Shown here in pieces: positions 25,001 through 32,565 of a DNA stretch of 44,189 nt. The position numbers were made by a program, and so were the translations under genes. Positions within the stretch are counted from its first letter, which is position 1. Each line of letters begins with the position of its first letter. This DNA is from an uncultured Prevotellaceae bacterium. Lineage in GTDB: Bacteria > Bacteroidota > Bacteroidia > Bacteroidales > Bacteroidaceae. The notes beneath the pieces are model-generated. The model ran no database searches. It was not told the DNA's origin and saw only the letters and a program-made list of their open reading frames with translations. The stretch covers positions 1-44,189 of the forward strand of contig CAMKTN010000018.1 of NCBI GenBank assembly GCA_946415705.1. Direction: 5' to 3'.

Positions 25001-25735
25001 CTATTTGTCGGCACAGATTTCCCACGCCAGGGCATTCAGCGTATTACACATCGCACGGGTAATGACGAGGCGGTTGTTGCGATGAGGGAAGGGGGAGAGG
25101 AGGAGCAGGCGGCCCTCGCTAACGCGCAGCCATTCTGGTCGCAAGCGCTTCATCACCAAGCGATAGGGGTTCTCGGCTAAGTATCTCTTCATGGTTTCCA
25201 GCTGACCTTCATGCAGCAGGATGCTGTCGTTGAAGCCCCGCTCAAACAGGAGTCCAGCCTCATGGCCCGTATGGCGGGGAGGCGCTACGGGTTGTGCTTG
25301 CTGCTGTGCCACAGCAGCACTCGCGACGCCATGCAGCCGTCGGTATTCCTTGTTGCAAGCCTGCTTGAAGCCAAGAATCACCTTGCCCAAGCCTTCCGGC
25401 AAATGGTGCGTCACAAAGAGAATGCCGTGAAGATGATCTGGCATCAGCTGCAGGCCAATCAGCTCCAAGCCGGGATGATAGTCGGGAATGGTAGCCCACA
25501 CCTGACTCACAGCAGTCCCCAAAGCGGAAGGCACGATATGAGGGCCATCCGGAGCCAGACAGCCTGCACTCACATCGCCCTCCAAGCGACCCAATAGAGG
25601 GCGACGGCCCTCCACCACCAGCGTCACCATATAGATGCGCCTGGCACTGTAGTCGTTCTGCAGGGAACGCCGCTTCATAGAGGGCTTACATTCGCCCGCA
25701 AAAGCCTTATGTTGCTGATATCTTTCCCAATCCAT
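25001..25735 (-). CDS. Y1/HUH transposase, REP-associated (IS200-like) type
   Basis: A 244-residue single-strand DNA transposase. LQLMPDHLHGILFV gives the His-hydrophobic-His metal site (His101, His103). The helix TMKRYLAENPYR carries the likely nucleophile Tyr185 followed by the N-P turn typical of REP-associated tyrosine transposases. The C-terminal RLLLLSPFPHRNNR...CNTLNALAWEIC is an extension seen in Bacteroidetes members from memory. Unlike IS200 proper, no second gene or obvious terminal hairpins flank it. It lies between direct repeats A and B and has its own promoter. The gene looks intact. It may mobilise the palindromic repeats elsewhere in this genome, which is speculative. Confidence 0.82.
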   Translation of the reverse strand: MDWERYQQHKAFAGECKPSMKRRSLQNDYSARRIYMVTLVVEGRRPLLGRLEGDVSAGCLAPDGPHIVPSALGTAVSQVWATIPDYHPGLELIGLQLMPDHLHGILFVTHHLPEGLGKVILGFKQACNKEYRRLHGVASAAVAQQQAQPVAPPRHTGHEAGLLFERGFNDSILLHEGQLETMKRYLAENPYRLVMKRLRPEWLRVSEGRLLLLSPFPHRNNRLVITRAMCNTLNALAWEICADK

Positions 25736-25761
25736 TAGATTATATTGGAAGCCGAAATAGG

Positions 25762-25783
25762 GGCCCTTTCGAGTGCAAAGATA
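25762..25783. repeat. Direct repeat B flanking the transposase gene (contains -7 element)
   Basis: Same layout as repeat A (24937-24958): identical 10-base and 8-base blocks around four variable bases. The minus-strand TATCTTTG (25776-25783) lies 40 bases before the transposase ATG and is its likely promoter. Confidence 0.7.
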
Positions 25784-25855
25784 CGATGAAGAAGGTGAAA
25801 AGCCAAATTTATTTGAACTTTTCTAAGCGGGAAAGACATAGCTGCGTTGAAAATT

Positions 25856-25894
25856 GGAAAAAGGGCTGTGCCATTGGGGAACGGCACAGCCCTT
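25856..25894 (-). terminator. Terminator of the GT3-glgP operon
   Basis: A perfect 12-bp stem AAGGGCTGTGCC/GGCACAGCCCTT (25861-25872 with 25883-25894). On the minus strand it is followed by a T run, 36 bases after the glgP stop. Confidence 0.9.
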
Positions 25895-25930
25895 GAAAGG
25901 TGATCTTTAAAATGTTGTCTGAATGCGGGT

Positions 25931-28495
25931 TTAGAGGAACCACTTGACGTAGCAGAAGTCCTGGCGGTGGGGCAGCTGGTCGTTCTTGGGGAAGATGCGG
26001 TATGCAATCTTGAACGAACCGGCGTTGCTGATGCTGTGGGTCACGTGGAAGGTGTAGAGGTTGCCTTCGCGCTTCACGACCTCCAGGGGCTCTACGCTGT
26101 AGATATGGTCTTCGCCCTTCTTGTCGGTGGTGAGGGTGACGAGTTCCACGCCGATGGCGTTGTCGAGTCCTGCCTCGTCGATGGTGATGTTGATGTCGTA
26201 CTTCGTACCGGCCTCAATCTGTCCGATGCGCAGTGGCTCACCCTTCTCGGCGCTGACGACGCGCACGCTGTCCCAACGCTCTGCGACGGCCTCTTTCCAA
26301 AGTGCTATTTCCTTGGCCAGTGCGTTGTCGTTGGCCTGCAGCTTCTTGGAGCGGGCTGCGAGGGGCGTGTAGAACTTGGTGTAGTAGTCGTCGAGCTGAC
26401 GCTTCATGGTGTAGTGAGGCGCGATGCGGGCGATGGAGTTCTTGATGACCTGAATCCACGAGGGGCTGTAGCCCTTGGCGTTGCGAGCGTAGTAGGTGGG
26501 CATGATCTCGTTCTCGAGGAGGCTGTAGATGGTGGCAGCGTCGAGCTGATCCTGATAAGCCTGGTTCTCGTAGGTGCGCTTCTCGGTGAGTGCCCAGCCG
26601 GCACCCTCGCGATAGCCTTCGAGCCACCAGCCGTCGAGGACGGAGAGGTTGACGACACCGTTCATGAGGGCCTTCTCGCCGCTGGTGCCGGAGGCCTCCA
26701 GAGGACGGGTCGGAGTGTTCATCCAGATGTCAACGCCCGAAATCAAGCGGCGTGCGAGCTGCATATCGTAGTTCTCGAGGAAGATGATCTTGCCGAGGAA
26801 CTCGGGACGCTGGCTGATCTCGTAGATCTTCTTGATGAGGCCCTGACCTGCACCGTCGGCGGGGTGTGCCTTACCGGTGTAGAGGAACTGCACGGGGTAG
26901 TTGGGGTTGTTGACAATCTTCTCCAGACGCTCCAGGTCGGTGAAGAGCAGGTGAGCACGCTTGTAGGTGGCGAAGCGGCGACCGAAACCGATGAGCAGCG
27001 CGTTGGGGTTGATTTTCTCCATGAGGTTGACGACACGGCTGGGGTCGCCCTGGTTCTTGAGCCAGCTCTCACGGAACTGCTGACGGATGTACTCAACGAG
27101 CTTGGTCTTCAGGGCCATGCGGGTCTTCCAGATCTCTGCATCGGGCACATCGTAGATGGCGTGCCAGATGTTCTCGTTGCTCTGGTCGCTGAGGTGTGCA
27201 GCATCGAAGTGCTTGGCATAAAGCTGACGCCATTCGGTAGCGCACCATGTGGGGAAGTGCACGCCGTTGGTGACGTAGCCCACGTGGCTCTCCTCAGGGA
27301 AGTAGCCCTTCCAAATGTTCTGGAACATCTTCTTGGAGACCTCGCCGTGGAGCCAGCTGACGCCGTTGACCTCCTGACAGGTGTTGCAGGCGAAGGTGGA
27401 CATGCAGAAGCGCTCTCCGTGGTCGTCGGGATTCTGACGGCCCATGCCGATGAACTCATCCCATGAGATGCCGAGCATCTGGGGATAGCCGCTCATGTAC
27501 TTGCCGAAGAGGCCCTCGTCGAAGTAGTCGTGACCTGCGGGCACGGGGGTGTGCACGGTGTAGAGAGAGGAAGCGCGCACAAGCTCGAGAGCCTGGTTGA
27601 AGGTGAGGCCGCTCTGTACGTAATCCACGAGGCGCTGCACGTTGCAGAGTGCTGCGTGACCCTCGTTGCAGTGGTAGATGTCCTTCTTGATGCCGAGCTT
27701 CTTAAGGAGCAGCACGCCGCCAATGCCGAGCAGGATTTCCTGCTTCAGGCGGTTCTCCCAGTCGCCACCATAGAGGGCGTGCGTGATGGGGCGGTCGTAC
27801 TCGCTATTAAGATCGTTGTCAGTGTCGAGCAGGTAGAGCTTCACACGACCAACGTTGACGCGCCATACATAAGCATGAACCTGATAGTTCATGTAAGGTA
27901 CATCTATCACCATGGGCTCGCCGTCCTTGTCCATCTGCTGTTCGATGGGGAGGCTGCCGAAGTTCTGGGCCTCGTAGTTGGCAATCTGCTGACCGTCCAT
28001 GGAGAGGGTCTGCGTGAAGTAGCCGAAGCGATAGAGGAAGCCGACGGCGCACATATCAACGTTGGAGTCGGAAGCCTCCTTGATGTAGTCACCGGCGAGG
28101 ATGCCGAGACCGCCTGAGTAGATCTTCAGCGACTGGTTCAGGCCGTACTCCATGCAGAGATAGGCTACGCTGGGACGATCGGTGCGGGGCTTCACGTCCA
28201 TGTATTCGCGGAACTCCTTATAGGTGTCGTTCATGCGCTTGAGGATGTCCTTGTCCTTGGAGAGTTCTGAGAGGCGCTCATAGCTGAGGCGCTCGAGCAG
28301 GAGGACGGGGTTCTGGCCTACTTCCTCGTAGAGGACGGGGTCGAGCCGCGAGAAAAGACTGCGGGCACTGTGATTCCACGCCCACCACATGTTGTGGGCG
28401 AGTTCTCCCAACTTGTTCAGGGATTCGGGAATGTTACTCTTCACGGTAACCGGTTTCCACTGAGCCTCATTGGCGTTGCTTGCTTTAATCTTCAT
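25931..28495 (-). CDS. glgP: Alpha-glucan (glycogen) phosphorylase
   Basis: This GT35 enzyme releases glucose-1-phosphate from glycogen. At 854 residues it belongs to the shorter bacterial alpha-glucan phosphorylase type (Thermotoga-like). The pyridoxal phosphate lysine is Lys608 in [42 protein letters not shown] and the [15 protein letters not shown] phosphate region are conserved. The gene lies 44 bases downstream of the GT3 synthase on the same strand, so synthesis and breakdown are encoded together. It ends at a strong terminator. Cytoplasmic, no regulatory N-terminal extension apparent. Confidence 0.94.
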   Translation of the reverse strand: MKIKASNANEAQWKPVTVKSNIPESLNKLGELAHNMWWAWNHSARSLFSRLDPVLYEEVGQNPVLLLERLSYERLSELSKDKDILKRMNDTYKEFREYMDVKPRTDRPSVAYLCMEYGLNQSLKIYSGGLGILAGDYIKEASDSNVDMCAVGFLYRFGYFTQTLSMDGQQIANYEAQNFGSLPIEQQMDKDGEPMVIDVPYMNYQVHAYVWRVNVGRVKLYLLDTDNDLNSEYDRPITHALYGGDWENRLKQEILLGIGGVLLLKKLGIKKDIYHCNEGHAALCNVQRLVDYVQSGLTFNQALELVRASSLYTVHTPVPAGHDYFDEGLFGKYMSGYPQMLGISWDEFIGMGRQNPDDHGERFCMSTFACNTCQEVNGVSWLHGEVSKKMFQNIWKGYFPEESHVGYVTNGVHFPTWCATEWRQLYAKHFDAAHLSDQSNENIWHAIYDVPDAEIWKTRMALKTKLVEYIRQQFRESWLKNQGDPSRVVNLMEKINPNALLIGFGRRFATYKRAHLLFTDLERLEKIVNNPNYPVQFLYTGKAHPADGAGQGLIKKIYEISQRPEFLGKIIFLENYDMQLARRLISGVDIWMNTPTRPLEASGTSGEKALMNGVVNLSVLDGWWLEGYREGAGWALTEKRTYENQAYQDQLDAATIYSLLENEIMPTYYARNAKGYSPSWIQVIKNSIARIAPHYTMKRQLDDYYTKFYTPLAARSKKLQANDNALAKEIALWKEAVAERWDSVRVVSAEKGEPLRIGQIEAGTKYDINITIDEAGLDNAIGVELVTLTTDKKGEDHIYSVEPLEVVKREGNLYTFHVTHSISNAGSFKIAYRIFPKNDQLPHRQDFCYVKWFL

Positions 28496-28539
28496 AAATC
28501 GTTATTTTTGGAAAAGTGTTTGGTTTAACTTATTGTTTG

Positions 28540-30255
28540 TCAGAGGCTGGCGTTGCGCTCCTTCGCATTGCGCAGGGCGAAGTCGTAAGCCTTATAATAA
28601 TAGGAAATGAAATACCTCCATTGTGCTTTCTCGGCCAGCGCGGCAGCGGCCTTGCGGGCGACGTTCACCTCCTTGTCGGTGAGCTGGGAGAAGCCGATGA
28701 TCTCATCGCGGATGCGGTCGGCCACTTCGTTGTAGTTGTAGTCGGAACGCAGGATCACCTCTACGCCGTCCCTGTCGAGATAGCAGGGCTGCGCGATCTT
28801 GGGCTTGCGGCGCCCAGCGGGCTTCAGGGCTGCAGCCTTCACCTCGTTGGCCCAGAGGCCGAAGCCAGCCAGCGTCGTGGTGATGCAGGGCACCTTGAAG
28901 GCGACGCTCTCCAGGGGTGTGTAGCCCCAGGGCTCGTAGTAGGAGGGATAGACGGTGAGGTCGAGGCCGAGCAGGAGGTCGTAGTAGTGCAGGTTGAAGA
29001 TGCCGTCGGCGCCATCCAAGTAGCAGGGCACGAACATGATCTTCACGCGGCTGGATTCACGGTTGGTGACACCGCAGCGCAGGAGCATCTGCGTAACCAT
29101 ATCACTGCCGGGCTCGTGGAGGTGATGGGTGATGAAAGGATTGGGCAGCGGGGAGGTGAAGGTTGAGGGTTGAGGGGTCTTCAGGCGATCCTGCAGGTCC
29201 TCACGGGGGCCGGCCTGCCAGGCGGGCACCTCTACGAGGGCGAGGACGGGGCGCTGGAGGCGGTCATCGTGGAGCGTGCGCACGAGGGCTTCGAGATACA
29301 CGTCGATACCCTTGTTCTTCCACTCATAGCGGCCGCTGGTGGAGATGATCATCGTATCATCATCGAGGGTGGTGCCCATCAGGGCGTTGGCCACTTCGAG
29401 GATGCGCTGGCGCGCCTTGCGGCGGCGGTTGACGAAGGAGACGCCCTTCGGCACAAAGTCCATCTCGAAGCCGTTAGGCAGCACCACATCGGGCTGCTTG
29501 TCCAGAAGCTCGAGGCACTCGCGGGCTGTGACATCGCTCACGGTGGTGAAGCAGTCCACGTTGTGTGCCGTCTGGCGCTCGATGCTGTGCTTGGACTGCA
29601 CGTTGAGCTCGTCGGCCATCTGGTTGCCGTTGTAGGCGAAGAGATAGTCGTAGAGGGGCTTGCCATTGCCGGCGATGCTGCGGCCGATGGTCGTAGCGTG
29701 AGTAGTAAAAATAGTGGCGATGGCAGGCACATGGGTGCGAATATACAAGGCGCCGAGGCCCGTCATCCACTCGTGAGCCTGATAGACGATGCGCTTCGAC
29801 TCGTTGAGGAAATGGTGGTAGTAGCTCTCCACGACGCGACCTGCGGCATAGGAGAACATCGATGCCTCGTCATAGTCGCCATAGGCGTGGAGTGAATCCA
29901 CCTGGAAGTCGGTCCACAGGCGGCTGTAGATCTCATTCTTCTGTGCGAAGAAAGGTTTGAAATCCACGAGCACGACAATGGGGCGCCCGGGAATCTGCCA
30001 GCGGCCTATGCGCAGGTTGAGCGCTTCATTGGCAGCCTTACGGCGCCAGTCGGCCCACAGCTTCTTGTCTTCCACAAAGAGGGGATTTTCCTTTTCAATC
30101 CAGAAGTCCGGACCGATGAAAACGATGTGGTCCGGCATAGCATCCTGCAAAGTCTTGGCACGCGTTGAAAGAACGGTATAGATGCCACCGACTTTGTTAC
30201 AGACTTCCCAACTCGATTCAAAGATGTAGTCGGGGAGGAGAAGTTCTTTATTCAT
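28540..30255 (-). CDS. GT3 (eukaryote-type) glycogen synthase
   Basis: A 571-residue GT-B transferase of the glycogen synthase family otherwise known from fungi and animals, using UDP-glucose there. Markers are FESSWEVCNKVGGIYTVLSTRA at the N-terminus, ATIFTTHATTIGRSIAG near residue 190 and the C-terminal YPSYYEPWGYTPLES block, which holds the E-x-x-x-x-x-x-x-E donor site. About 345 residues in, an extra Pro/Thr/Ser segment (KTPQPSTFTSPLPNP) is encoded by CCTCAAC heptamers (29160-29176), like the insertions in mnmE and miaA. The promoter element is at 30301-30308; glgP follows. Confidence 0.92.
   Translation of the reverse strand: MNKELLLPDYIFESSWEVCNKVGGIYTVLSTRAKTLQDAMPDHIVFIGPDFWIEKENPLFVEDKKLWADWRRKAANEALNLRIGRWQIPGRPIVVLVDFKPFFAQKNEIYSRLWTDFQVDSLHAYGDYDEASMFSYAAGRVVESYYHHFLNESKRIVYQAHEWMTGLGALYIRTHVPAIATIFTTHATTIGRSIAGNGKPLYDYLFAYNGNQMADELNVQSKHSIERQTAHNVDCFTTVSDVTARECLELLDKQPDVVLPNGFEMDFVPKGVSFVNRRRKARQRILEVANALMGTTLDDDTMIISTSGRYEWKNKGIDVYLEALVRTLHDDRLQRPVLALVEVPAWQAGPREDLQDRLKTPQPSTFTSPLPNPFITHHLHEPGSDMVTQMLLRCGVTNRESSRVKIMFVPCYLDGADGIFNLHYYDLLLGLDLTVYPSYYEPWGYTPLESVAFKVPCITTTLAGFGLWANEVKAAALKPAGRRKPKIAQPCYLDRDGVEVILRSDYNYNEVADRIRDEIIGFSQLTDKEVNVARKAAAALAEKAQWRYFISYYYKAYDFALRNAKERNASL
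29160..29176. repeat. CCTCAAC heptamers inside the GT3 gene
   Basis: Two to three minus-strand CCTCAAC units lie in frame within the coding region at a surface-loop-like Pro/Thr/Ser segment. Confidence 0.65.
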
Positions 30256-30300
30256 CTACCTTAAAAACGGATTAACCTAATAGTACTCTTAAATCGGGCG

Positions 30301-30308
30301 CAAAAGTA
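30301..30308 (-). promoter_or_regulatory. -7 element for GT3-glgP
   Basis: The minus strand reads TACTTTTG, matching TAnnTTTG, 45 bases before the ATG at 30255. Confidence 0.6.
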
Positions 30309-30374
30309 CAACATTTCTGCCAAACGGCCAACAATTTAGCTGCAAATTCGACACTCGGGGAGCGCTTTCTTGAC

Positions 30375-31343
30375 CTATGCCAAAATGAGCGTCGTCAAGT
30401 AAGCCGCATAACAGGCCACCAGGACGGTTCCTTCCCAGCGCGCCACACGGTGTTTTGTGCGGGCGAAAAGCCAGAAGAGAACCATACTGCCCACCAGCAC
30501 GGCGAAGTCCGCAGGGCGTATGCCCTGCACGGCCAACGGTGACACCATGGCGCACATGCCCAGGATCCAGAAGATGTTGAAGAGGTTGCTGCCCACGACA
30601 TTGCCGATGGCGATATCGCTCTTGCCCTTGCGCGCTGCCACCACACTCGTGGCGAGCTCGGGCAGCGAGGTGCCGCCAGCCACCAGCGTGAGACCGATCA
30701 CAGCCTCGCTAACGCCTAAGGAGCGGGCGATGCCGCAGGCGCCATCCACGAACAGCTCGCCACCGCCGATCAAGCCAGCAATGCCGAGGACGATATACAG
30801 GGTAGTGCGCAAGCCGGAGAGCTGCGGCGTTGCCCCCTCGGACTCCTCCCCCACTCCATCTATCCGTCCGGACTTAGCCATCGAGAAAGTGTAGGCCATA
30901 AAGATGGCGAAGAAGCAGAGCAGGACGATGCCGTCGCCATGGGAGAGGATGTCGCCATCAGCGCTGCCGCTGAAGACGGTGTCGAGCGCCAGCGCCGGCA
31001 GGGCGATGCTGGCCAGCAGCGACAGCGGGATGTCCTTGGCGACGGTGGCGCGCGAGATGACGATGGGGCACACGACAGCCGAGAGGCCCACAATCATCAG
31101 CGTGTTGAAGAGGTTGCTGCCCACGATGTTACCAATACTCATCGCCGGAGCGCCTTGGATGCTGGCGAAGAGGCTGACGATGAACTCCGGCAGTGAGGTG
31201 CCGAAGGCCACGATGGTGAGGCCGATGACCATCTCCGGGATACTGAAACGGCGCGCCAGCGCTACGGAGCCGTCGGTGAGCTTGTCGGCACCCACGAGCA
31301 CCAAAGCGGCACCTACAATGGTCAGGATGATATCGAGGATCAT
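30375..31343 (-). CDS. Calcium/sodium antiporter (CaCA family, YrbG-like)
   Basis: A 322-residue inner-membrane exchanger with about ten hydrophobic segments. The two alpha-repeats that form the ion path are plain: GTSLPEFIVS plus SIGNIVGSNLFN in the first half, and GGTSLPELATS plus AIGNVVGSNLFN in the second. It lacks a large cytoplasmic loop, as in bacterial members; a short hydrophilic stretch (SGRIDGVGEESEG) lies between the halves. It is divergent from the 31452 gene. A GGGCAA-ATAA-TTGCCC dyad at 31384-31399 lies in the shared spacer and could bind a regulator. Confidence 0.9.
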   Translation of the reverse strand: MILDIILTIVGAALVLVGADKLTDGSVALARRFSIPEMVIGLTIVAFGTSLPEFIVSLFASIQGAPAMSIGNIVGSNLFNTLMIVGLSAVVCPIVISRATVAKDIPLSLLASIALPALALDTVFSGSADGDILSHGDGIVLLCFFAIFMAYTFSMAKSGRIDGVGEESEGATPQLSGLRTTLYIVLGIAGLIGGGELFVDGACGIARSLGVSEAVIGLTLVAGGTSLPELATSVVAARKGKSDIAIGNVVGSNLFNIFWILGMCAMVSPLAVQGIRPADFAVLVGSMVLFWLFARTKHRVARWEGTVLVACYAAYLTTLILA

Positions 31344-31383
31344 ATACTAAATGCGTTTATCTGTCGTGAACTTGTGATTTATG

Positions 31384-31399
31384 GGGCAAATAATTGCCC
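31384..31399. promoter_or_regulatory. Dyad in the divergent spacer
   Basis: GGGCAA and TTGCCC are separated by four bases, between the antiporter gene and the small Cys protein gene. A possible operator; no other support. Confidence 0.3.
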
Positions 31400-31416
31400 G
31401 TTTCAGTTATTTTATC

Positions 31417-31424
31417 TACTTTCG
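31417..31424 (+). promoter_or_regulatory. -7-like element for the small Cys protein
   Basis: TACTTTCG has one mismatch to TAnnTTTG, 27 bases before the ATG at 31452. Confidence 0.4.
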
Positions 31425-31451
31425 CCACCGAAATCAAGAAAACGACTCACT

Positions 31452-31679
31452 ATGGCCAGCAATAATAAAACCGGCGTCACCGAATTTGTACAGTGTCTGC
31501 ACTGCAAGCACGCCACCGCCTATTATCAATGGTATGAGAATCCTGTGATTGCCCAGTGCGAGATTCACGACGACCGTCAGGTGGCGCAGACCAAGCGCGT
31601 CTGCAAGACGTATGTGGAGCGCTACGGAGAGCCTGAGATTCAGCACTTCGACCACTACGAGGACGAAGACAAGGAGTAG
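31452..31679 (+). CDS. Small Cys-containing hypothetical protein
   Basis: From the ATG at 31452 the product is 75 residues. The frame is open upstream to 31374, but that part looks untranslated and includes the promoter-like element. It has CLHC near residue 15 and two further single Cys (QCEIHDD and RVCKTY), a possible Zn-binding set of four. The C-terminus is acidic (HFDHYEDEDKE). There is no signal peptide. I recognise no named family, though it has the look of a conserved small protein of Bacteroidales. Its 3' end overlaps the convergent hydrolase gene by 25 bases. Confidence 0.65.
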   Translation: MASNNKTGVTEFVQCLHCKHATAYYQWYENPVIAQCEIHDDRQVAQTKRVCKTYVERYGEPEIQHFDHYEDEDKE

Positions 31680-32467
31680 ATGACGCTGGGCACCTTGCGC
31701 TTCAGCACATCGACCTTGAAATCGACACCCGGAACGATGCCGTAGCTGCGCAATACGCTGTCGATGGTCTTGCTGACGAGCACGGGATGGTTGTTCTCCT
31801 CGCTGAGGTGGCACAGCCACACATGGCGCAACGCCGGGCTGGAGCTGTTGGCCAGCAGCTCGGCGGCCTCGCGGTTGCTGAGGTGGCCGTTCTCGCTGGA
31901 GATACGTTCCTTCAGATAAGCCGGATAGGGACCCGACATCAGCATCTCATGGTCGTGGTTGCTCTCCAGTACCAAGTAGTTGGCCTGCGACACCTCTTCC
32001 TTGATGCGGTCGGTGACGTGACCCACGTCCGTGATGAGCGTGAAGCGCACGCCCTCGGTTTCCATGCAGTAGCCCACGCAGTCGTTGCTGTCGTGAGGCA
32101 CGCTGAAAGCCGTCACACGGAAGGTGCCAATCTGCAGGGGAACCTCCTTCTCCAGGATGAACTTCTGCTCCACCTGCAATTTAGGAGATACACAATAGTT
32201 ACGGGCGATGCCCTCGTGCACCAGTTCGGTGCTGTAGATGGGAAGTTTTAATTCTGTGGCCAGCTTGCCGACAGACTTGATGTGGTCTGCGTGATCATGG
32301 GTGATCAGCACCGCACGGAAGCGACGAATATCGACCCCATAGAAGGTCAGATGTCGCCGCATGGTGCGGAAACCCAGGCCTGCGTCGATGATGAGTCCGT
32401 CATCATCGTTCCACAGACAATAGCAGTTTCCACTGCTGCCACTGCCAAGACATAGGAACTTGAGCAT
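31655..32467 (-). CDS. MBL-fold metallo-hydrolase (YycJ/WalJ-like)
   Basis: A 270-residue metallo-beta-lactamase fold enzyme. The metal-binding THDHADHI is at residues 56-63. GSGSSGNCYCL at the N-terminus is the usual opening of the YycJ/WalJ group, which has been linked to cell-wall homeostasis and nuclease activity in other bacteria. Further ligands appear in FSVPHDSNDCVGY, FTLITDVGHV and VLESNHDHEML. The last 8 codons overlap the convergent small Cys protein gene. The -7 element is at 32492-32499. The precise substrate is unknown. Confidence 0.87.
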   Translation of the reverse strand: MLKFLCLGSGSSGNCYCLWNDDDGLIIDAGLGFRTMRRHLTFYGVDIRRFRAVLITHDHADHIKSVGKLATELKLPIYSTELVHEGIARNYCVSPKLQVEQKFILEKEVPLQIGTFRVTAFSVPHDSNDCVGYCMETEGVRFTLITDVGHVTDRIKEEVSQANYLVLESNHDHEMLMSGPYPAYLKERISSENGHLSNREAAELLANSSSPALRHVWLCHLSEENNHPVLVSKTIDSVLRSYGIVPGVDFKVDVLKRKVPSVIYSLSSSS

Positions 32468-32491
32468 AATGCATTGTTTTTATTCTGCGCG

Positions 32492-32499
32492 CAAAGGTA
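32492..32499 (-). promoter_or_regulatory. -7 element for the MBL-fold gene
   Basis: The minus strand reads TACCTTTG then C, 24 bases before the ATG at 32467. Confidence 0.65.
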
Positions 32500-32565
32500 G
32501 GGAAAATATCGCAGAAAACAACGCATTTATTCAATTATTTGTCAAAAAGTGCGCAAGTTCAGCCC

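Noticed and set aside
25967..27466. 499-codon plus-strand frame over glgP.
   Set aside because: Antisense shadow; the phosphorylase motifs and terminator are on the minus strand.
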